DNA of 64,000 nucleotides from Cryptomeria japonica. Its lineage: Eukaryota > Streptophyta > Pinopsida > Cupressales > Cupressaceae. Below, in pieces: positions 57,143-64,000 of this stretch. The notes under the pieces are model-generated. The model was not told the DNA's origin and made no database searches. It saw nothing but the letters and a program-made list of their open reading frames with translations. The stretch's first letter is position 1; each line of letters begins with the position of its first letter. The translations under genes were made by a program, and so were the position numbers. The stretch spans positions 225,111,415-225,175,414 of the forward strand of contig NC_081410.1 in NCBI RefSeq assembly GCF_030272615.1. Direction: 5' to 3'.

Positions 57143-58997
57143 ATGGGTGGTGATCTAATTCGCCATGAGCCAACGGTCCATGAAGGGTTGCTGCAGGATG
57201 GTCTTTGTGAGCATTATTTCCGAAACCATGGCTGGTTGGATTACTTCTTGAAAATCAGGGATTACAATGAAGAAATTGCTGCAGAATTCATGCATTCCTT
57301 TGATGAATGAGAAGCTACGGTTAAAGGTTTGAGGGTAATTGCTACGGAGCAGCGAATAGCAGAAGTAACAGGGTTGCTGCAGGAAGGAGAACTCTTTCCG
57401 GAATCAAAAGACGCAAGGAGTGCCAGGGCGGAGTTCACAACTCCCACTGACGGACCTTTAGTGGTGGATAGATAAGGAACTAGAAGGGTTTCTCTACCAG
57501 CACATTGGTCTCAAGTAGCTTTGTATGTTATGAAATACATTACATGTGAAAGGTAGTATTCAAACCTACATTCACCTCATTTAAAGTTACTTAGTCATCT
57601 GCAGCATGGCTGGCGAGTTAATGTTCCTAATTTCTTATACCATCTTATTTCTACAAGTGCTAAGGAGATGGGAAAGAATGGAAATCGCTTCGTTAGCCAT
57701 CATGGACTGGTTAAGCTATTTGTACAGCGGTCCCTGAGAGATGTTTCACAAATGGAGCGGGGTGTATTTGAGGATATATAACAATTTAGGGTTGATGATG
57801 CCCCTGTTGTAGATAATCCGCCTGTTGAAGATGAGGGTTTGTTTGTTGCTGAAGGAGCCGCAGTTATTATGGAAGAAAATATTGAATCGGAACCAATTGA
57901 AGAACAACCCTCTATTTCTCTTCAAAGAGATTCGCCACTTTTGTGAAGGAAGGTAAAAGAGTTAGAAATGGGTGAAACAGAGGAAAAATTTATTACCCGG
58001 CCGCAGGTAACTCAGATTCCTCTTGCAGCCAAGAGGCGTAGGACAAAAATAAAAGCTCCTGCAGCCATTCCAAAAGTGTATGTGAGAAGAACACGAAGGA
58101 GGACACAAAAGACTCAACCTGTGGGTAATCTAGCAGAGGTTATTGCAGTATAAACTTCGGAAGAAGGAAGCCCTGTGGAGGATGAAATTCAAGAAAATGT
58201 TATTGAGATTCAAGAAAATGTTGTTGAGGATAAACTAGCAAATCTTGCTTCTGTGGCACTGCAATTTGAAGAATATGTTGAAGATGTTCTATAGCAGCCT
58301 GAGGAAAACATGGGAGGTATGCCAGCTTAGAATGAGGAGTTTAGTGAAGAAATCCCTCGATCTAAGGTAGTACCTATAAGACCTCCTTCATCCCTAAGTA
58401 GTTTATCTATTGCTTTAACATTTTATAGACAATGGGAAATAGAGAAGGATAGGTTGCAAGGGATTATTGATAAACAACAAAAAGAGATTGAAAAGAGAGA
58501 TAACAGAATTGAGGAAGTAGAGGCTAAGGTAGAAATAATTTATGATAGCACCTCCAAGAATTTATGCAGTACATTTGAAGGAGCGGTATCTGAACTTCAA
58601 ATTGAACCGCATTGTTAGGGACTTTAATCCTTCCTTAGAAACACCTGAAGAATTCTTTTCTGCTTATCAAACCTCTCCACCTGTTGTGAAAAATTTGCTA
58701 TGTGAATTATATTTACATAACTATGCTGTACCTTCAGACAGGGAGTGGAATCCTTTATTGTATATTGGGGATATCCATATCAGAGCTTTAATGTCATGGA
58801 TCCAAAATGAGATTATCATAGGGCCACAAGCCAGGGAGTATGAAAAATTAGAGCTTGACTGTCCATTGCCATTAAGAAGGGAATCACAAGAACCAAGGGT
58901 TCTTTATTATGATTGGCAAAAGTTACTAATAAGAGATGATGTTAGTAAAATAGTGCTTCCAATCATAATAACTTTTGCTAACATCATCTCTTATTAG
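57143..58997 (+). pseudogene. Decayed accessory ORF (putative plant transposon protein type)
   Basis: From ATG 57143 the frame reads MGGDLIRHEPTVHEGLLQDG and GLRVIATEQRIAEVTGLLQE, then LPAHWSQVALYVMKYITCER, HHGLVKLFVQRSL, an acidic linker, a basic KRRRTKIKAPAAIPKVYVRR stretch and a charged helical segment. Stops include TGA 57308, TAA 57473 and TAG 57554, with later stops; a frameshift near 58542 leads into 151 open codons to 58997. The order resembles accessory proteins of large plant gypsy elements, often annotated 'putative plant transposon protein'. No enzymatic motif is seen. Confidence 0.65.
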
Positions 58998-59147
58998 TAA
59001 CTTTTGCCAATCATAATAAAATACCCTTGGTTCTTGTGATTCCCTTCTTAATGGCAATGGACAGCCAAGCTCTAATTTTTCATACTCCCTGGCTTGTAGC
59101 CCTATGATAATCTAATTTTGGATCCATGACATTAAAGCTCTGATATG
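58776..59147. repeat. 175-bp inverted duplication with 22-base spacer
   Basis: 58776-58950 and 58973-59147 are reverse complements with only a handful of differences, separated by 58951-58972. The left arm is part of the accessory ORF. The right arm stops exactly where T6 begins. Confidence 0.92.
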
Positions 59148-59460
59148 TGTTGGATGAAAATTTTGTACACTTGGAAGAAATATACAAAATTGTGGTTTCA
59201 ACCACAGCACATGAGTAAAAACTCTCCTAATTAAGGGAAGGCTCCCCCTATCTAACTAAAACTGAAATAAAAACAGGATGGGACAGCAGTCTTCCTTCTT
59301 TCTTCAAGAAAGACAATATCCTTTTCTCTTCACAGAAAAGGATAGCGATTGAAAATAAACAGCAGTAACTACTTTCAAGTGAAATGAGAGAAAGGAAATG
59401 AAGTGTCCTGAAAGCGCAAAGACATCCGTCACTTCCTTCGGGACGGGACAGCAATATCAA

Positions 59461-59880
59461 GCTCAAACACTTGACTATTGGAAGTCCTATCTACCCTTTG
59501 CTATATTAAATTTTTACAACGAATAAAAGATAACAGCTCAAAGACTGGAATAATCTATTCTTTTAACACAAAGACAAGAACTAATGCAAGCTCAAAGACT
59601 TGCTCCTATTTCTTATCAAACAGTAATTTTTCCTCAAGAATAGACGCAAGCTCAAAGACTTGCTGCTCCTTTTAGAGATTTTCCTATTTTAATTAATCTT
59701 CTCTACTTGCAGCTCAAAGACTTCAAATCGGATTGGACTAAGCTCCTCTAGAAACACTTTGCATAGAAGAAATAACAAGAGTCAAACTCAAACATGTAGC
59801 TCAAAGACTCAAAACTTGAGTAATCCTTCTTTCTTATTCTTCAAAACCTTCAATTCACATACATAAGCTCAAAGACTTCT
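59461..59880. repeat. Recurring AGCTCAAAGACTT motif in the T6 tail
   Basis: Seven or so copies of AGCTCAAAGACTT (near 59461, 59534, 59588, 59649, 59711, 59797 and 59866), 54-86 bases apart, with unrelated sequence between. Confidence 0.75.
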
Positions 59881-60263
59881 TGCTGTAAATTTGGCAGAGT
59901 TTTTGCTTGCTTTCCAAAAGATAATAATTACAATGGACCTCTCAAGTATTTATAGAAGAGGAGCCTTGAGAAAAAGGTGGGAGGATCCTAACTAACTTGA
60001 GAGATTCTCTCAACCACCAAGACTCATTTAATAAATAACTGAGACTTCATAAATTAACTAAGAGTTATTCTAACTAACTAAGACTTATTCCAACTACAGT
60101 CCTAATCGGACACAACTTGTAGTTGCCTTACATGTAATTTCAAAACTGCAAGTAATGTGAAACTTGCATTTTACAAAAATTACTTTTACATGTATCTTGT
60201 CAAAACAAAATTACAACTAAAGACTACAAAAGAGGGAAAATTCAACTAAGTGTTGAAAAACAC

Positions 60264-61220
60264 TTAAGTTGCATTTTGTGAAGACTCGAATCTTTGAAAT
60301 TTCCGGATGCTTGCTTGTAGTTCCTCGGGATTCGGTTCATGGGTGTTCTTAGCAACAACCATAGTCTTCACAATAGTGTCGTGACAGCGGAGGAGCGCAG
60401 AATTGTCTTTATCCAGGATAGACTGGATCTCGTGCAAAAAGGCTTGGTGTTTCATCAATGCTTGAATTGAAGTTGCCGAGAATTTTTCGCTCCTCCATTC
60501 ATTATGAATCCTCATCTGTAAATCAGCAAGAACCTCTTTTTCTGGAATCAGCTCTCCATCCTGACTTACTATATTGCAAGGGGCCCTTTCACAATGTGAG
60601 ACAATACCTCGATAGACTTCATATCGGAATCTCCTTGCATCACTGATCTCCTCAATGAGGGATTTAAGAACAAGGGTCTTGTTTTCCATGAGTTCCTCAA
60701 ATTCCAAGTACATGACTCTGGAATAGATGATGGCGTGCTCCTGCAAAATACTCAGCTGTTGTTGGGGCATGGTACGCCAGATTGCCAGACTTTTTTCAAC
60801 ACTTTCTAAATTCTTTTTGAAAGTGTTAGAAGTCTGATCCAGTTTCTCCTCAATGGTTTCCAACTTAGACATTATTTGAAAAATGTCTTTTACCACTTGA
60901 ATACATTGATCATGAAGCTGATCAACCCAGGAATCCAGTGCTTGTACTTTCTGAGCAGCCCTTTCCACTCCACGAATCGATTCTTGGGAACCAGAAGAAC
61001 CTATGGAGTTACTCCCTTCAGCAGCAGGTTTTGTGATTTTATGAATGGCTGCCATGAGCTGTCGGTTTTCTTCTTCTAGCTTGTCTTTCTTTGCAAGAAG
61101 ATCGTCACACCTTTGCACTAGTGAAGCGACAGAAAACTGAGCATCATGTTTAATGACCTCATGTGTTTGCTTGCCCAATTCTACCCTTGTAACCTTATAA
61201 TCAGCAGCTGACATTTTCAT
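60264..61220 (-). pseudogene. T6-encoded protein, C-terminal helical half
   Basis: About 318 codons from MKMSAADYKVTRVELGKQTH to RKFQRFESSQNAT. Heptad-like stretches (RCDDLLAKKDKLEEENRQLM, IMSKLETIEEKLDQTSNTFK) indicate coiled coil. No catalytic motif. It overlaps the end of the upstream frame by about 20 bases in the +1 frame. In T2 the corresponding half is joined at a different point, so the split here is probably a frameshift in one ancestral ORF. Lies between the mobile-domain-like half and the T6 TATA box. Confidence 0.72.
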
Positions 61221-63567
61221 CAAGTGGTTTATCTGCAATAGGTTCCACAATTTCAGCTACTTTCATCTTGTTGCTATCAACAGTTACCCTAGAGATAGTC
61301 TTCGCCTTCTTAGCAACTTTGGATCTGGACTGTTTGAGTTGCTGGTAGTCAAAGGCATCAGGTGAGATCTCTTGCTTCTTTCTTTTCGGGGTGAAAGAAC
61401 TAAGCCATGGAGGCAAAGTCATCAACTCACTTCCAGTAGTAGCCGTAGGCAAAGGAGAAGCAGTTTCTGTTTGAATTACCGTGGTAACCCTGGGAGGAAT
61501 ATCTGTTTGAATAGCAACCACGATTTGCTCAGTATCGATTTCTGATAATTGAATGCAAGTGGGATTATCTTCAGGAACTTTCAACACACTTTCTCGTTGT
61601 TGATCAGGAGAAGGCTCATATGCTGAAATGGGAACTGCATTCTGAGGAGACTCATCTATGAGCAAATCAGGAGGAGAAAGAGGCGTCTCAATGGAAATTG
61701 GAGGAATGACCTCGTGAGGCGAGTTTGAAACTGGAGACCTAGGCACATCGTCAGATTGCTGCCCCTCTTCTGGATTATCCAGATCGATCACCCGAACATG
61801 GAATCGTGATTTCTCCTTCCCACAAGTAGTCATCTCCTCAGGAGGAAGCACTACTGCACGACTAACTTGTAACTTGATCCTTGTGCCTGAAGATGAAGCA
61901 CCCTCCTTGTTATCAATCTGAATCTCAGACTTCCGTCCAAGAGGCCCTGTAGAATCATCTTCTTTACCAACCTTGATTTTGATAAGTCTAACAGCATTAC
62001 TTTTCAGCCATGCGTTAGTGTTGGCCAAGATAGGCTGAAATCTGTTAAGGATGGAGACGCACTCCTTGTGTGACCATTGGATCAAAGGAAGTGGAGCTTC
62101 CTCAACCCTTCGTGAAATGTATTCAGGATCAAGTATATGCCCGTCATCGATCATCCCTTGTGGGATATCCGCCAAGTTTAAGTCAACAATTTGCTCAACA
62201 GTGAGCCTGCAGTAATCCATCTTCAGAACTTCGACTTCCGTGCGGAGATCTACCCAAATGTCTTCAATGCGATGAACATGCACAAAGGATTTCTTGATCT
62301 TCTCCTTCATACCTCTATAATCAAAATCAGCTCTAGGTTTGAACCTCTTAAGCTTGATTTCCTGCAATTCAACCTCCATGGCCTTAGCCTTTACAGATGT
62401 GACAAGGGAGTATCGACCAATTTTCAATGGGTTTGTGCTAGAGATCCCCATTCCAACCTTGTGTCTAGCAGACTGAAAAGTATGAACAACCATGATCTGT
62501 CTTCCCAACTCCATAAGAATTATATTATCGGTTGGGTATCTTGGAAGCATGTATGGCTGTCCATCATAGCATCCAATCCTTATATAGGTGAAGGTGGGAA
62601 ATTGCAGGAATAAACACCCATACTCAGACACCTTGACCCATGCCTCATCTGATACTCTTTTGTTTCTAAGGTCCACGTCAAACTGACACATGAAATATCC
62701 GAAGAATGCATCTTGGACTCTTCTGAAATGCAGTCTGCTAGGTTTCAATGAGAATTGGTCATAATATTCCCGAACTGGTATAAGTGAGCGATCACCCTTG
62801 GTAGAAAGACCTGGAAAGTGTCTAAGTGACGCTGCTAAATATACCAAATAAGAATTCATGAAGAAGGTCATAGTGGTAGGAACTGCTGCAAGTTGTTCGC
62901 ACAAAGCATCGCTGATGATTTCACCCCATGAAATGTGATGCGACTGCCGTATGAACATAATTAATTGATACATCCATGGCTCAAAGACATTAGAGTGCTC
63001 ATGGCCCATCATCCTACTGAGAAGAGTGATGGTGTCTCCTATCTCCCACTTGAAATCACAACGGTACAACTTTGCCCATCTTGAGAAGGAAGGACGTGGC
63101 TCTTGGATCCATCTATTGATGTGTCGCTTGCAATCTTTTTCCCTTTTCACATAATACTTTGCTGCACTTTCTTTGGTGATTTCCATATAAACAGGTGCAG
63201 GAGGTATTTTGAAGACCTTCTCGATTGTATCCGCATCAAGACGAATTATAGCTTCACCATCATCATTTTTGATGACTCTTGACTCTTTGTCAAAATGATG
63301 GGCGCATGCAAGAACAAACTCAGGTTCTAGGGCAGCCATTGGGAAAGAAGATGCATGATGGATATGGCTGTCCAACAGCCGCTGCAAGTTGTTATCCTGT
63401 GGATCTTCTACCCTGTGAATGAACTCTGCCATATCAACGTGCCCTATTTCCGTGTCCCTGATGCGATCCAAAGGAGAAGAAACCTGGGAAGGTGCAACCT
63501 CATTCTGGTATTTGTCATATTTGTATTTCATTTTCTTTGGAGTTGGCGATGCCGGCAAATCTGACAT
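61201..63567 (-). pseudogene. T6-encoded plant-mobile-domain-like protein, N-terminal half
   Basis: 788 codons from the likely start MSDLPASPTPKKMKYKYDKY (the frame is open to 63798, but this Met begins the protein-like part). Segments shared with T2: VLACAHHFDKESRV, LDADTIEKVFKIPPAP, EPWMYQLIMFIRQSHHISWG, MNSYLVYLAASLRHFPGLST, LFLQFPTFTYIRIGCYDGQP and YMLPRYPTDNIILMELGRQI. Then a long Pro/Ser/Glu-rich linker, LPPWLSSFTPKRKKQE and a Lys-rich stretch. It lacks internal stops, so this copy is younger or less decayed than T2. The fold assignment is inferred from overall pattern; cellular role unknown. Confidence 0.7.
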
Positions 63568-64000
63568 TGATTGTGAACCTGGAATGCTGTGATGAAGACT
63601 TAAAAGAGTTAAGGCAACATCATAATCAGCTGCAAATATCATTCTTATTTCTTCAAATGGGTAAAACTTTGATCTCTGAATTTCACGGTTTTGTGAGAGG
63701 AAGAGGGGAGATATGTAGAAATGGGAAAATCTTGACTTTGACCAATTTCGGATCTTGGGAGAATTTTCGCAAGTATACAAGTTGGAAAGGACATACATGC
63801 AATCGGGGTTTTAAAACCCAAATACAAGTACACTTGTAAATTCGAAAATGGAGAAATGGACGAAAAATGGGATTTTGACTTGCGGGAAATGATGGAAATG
63901 GAAAGTACGGATATGGGGAACGTGAATGAATAGAAACGGGAATATCCGGGAAAGTCATTTTTATGAAAATGGGAAGAACTCTTCAACATGTAATCCGGTT

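Larger units (their letters stand above)
59148..64000 (-). mobile_element. T-family element T6 (continues past the window)
   Basis: It starts TGTTGGATGAAAATTTTGTA. As in T2, about 1.1 kb of non-coding sequence is followed by a minus-strand gene with C-terminal helical and N-terminal mobile-domain-like parts. A TATA motif TTCTATAAATAC (minus strand, 59946-59957) sits where T2 has its own. The right terminus and target duplication are outside the window; the left candidate is ATATG (59143-59147). Confidence 0.65.

Noticed and set aside
61201-61250. Programmed +1 frameshift in the T-encoded protein
   Set aside because: The break lies at different aligned positions in T2 and T6, so ordinary mutation explains it better.

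Overview
The window looks like repeat-dominated nuclear DNA of a seed plant, most likely a gymnosperm. The reasons are Ty3/gypsy, Ty1/copia, L1-like LINE, hAT, SINE and TRIM elements nested in one another, very long LTR-like units, plant-type promoters (CTATATAAA, AAACCCTA telo-boxes) and no compact gene. The species call is inference. No complete host gene is visible; the only hints of one are two weak exon candidates at 32397-32464 and about 42959-43090.

The dominant component is a family I call 'T'. Its members start TGTTGA/TGTTGG, end CACAACA (plus strand), carry 5-bp target duplications, and show each end only once, as a solo LTR does. Six copies occur. T1 is the right part only: 1-706 plus 12264-13906. 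T2 is 15161-30412 with GTTGG duplications. T3 is 17225-25550 with GGTAG, inside T2. T4 is 18231-22861 with GGTAG, inside T3. T5 is 47901-52419, inside a LINE. T6 runs from 59148 past the window end. TATA and telo-box motifs indicate that the sense strand is minus. T2 and T6 carry, on that strand upstream of the TATA box, a decayed gene of about 1,100-1,200 codons with a plant-mobile-domain-like N-terminal half and a helical C-terminal half. T3, T4 and T5 instead carry arrays of a 36-bp imperfect palindrome spaced about 166 bp apart, whose stems change in a compensatory way between copies.

Layout. 1-13906: T1 split by a complete but inactivated minus-strand gypsy element (707-12258, duplication AGTCC), whose right LTR is split by a non-autonomous hAT element (9893-11342, duplication ATTTATAG). 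13907-15160: non-coding spacer with a 328-bp TRIM whose LTRs contain a tRNA-like sequence. 15161-30412: nest T2>T3>T4; T3 cut the T2 gene in an open frame. 30413-35660: AT-rich spacer with a 213-bp tandem duplication, an exon candidate and a TGTAATATCC-type LTR. 35661-42855: decayed plus-strand copia element with a SINE in its leader and an insert of about 1.9 kb. 42856-46880: spacer, an opposite-oriented TGTAATGTCC LTR, and a 1.7-kb non-autonomous element with 189-bp LTRs. 46881-54896: 5'-truncated minus-strand LINE interrupted by T5, with an unexplained 191-codon ORF in its 3' region. 54897-59147: remnants of a plus-strand gypsy-type element with integrase C-terminus, accessory 'plant transposon protein' ORF and a 175-bp inverted duplication. 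59148-64000: T6.

The insertion order can be read directly: T1 before gypsy before hAT; T2 before T3 before T4; LINE before T5; inverted duplication before T6. All coordinates and repeat comparisons were made by eye.
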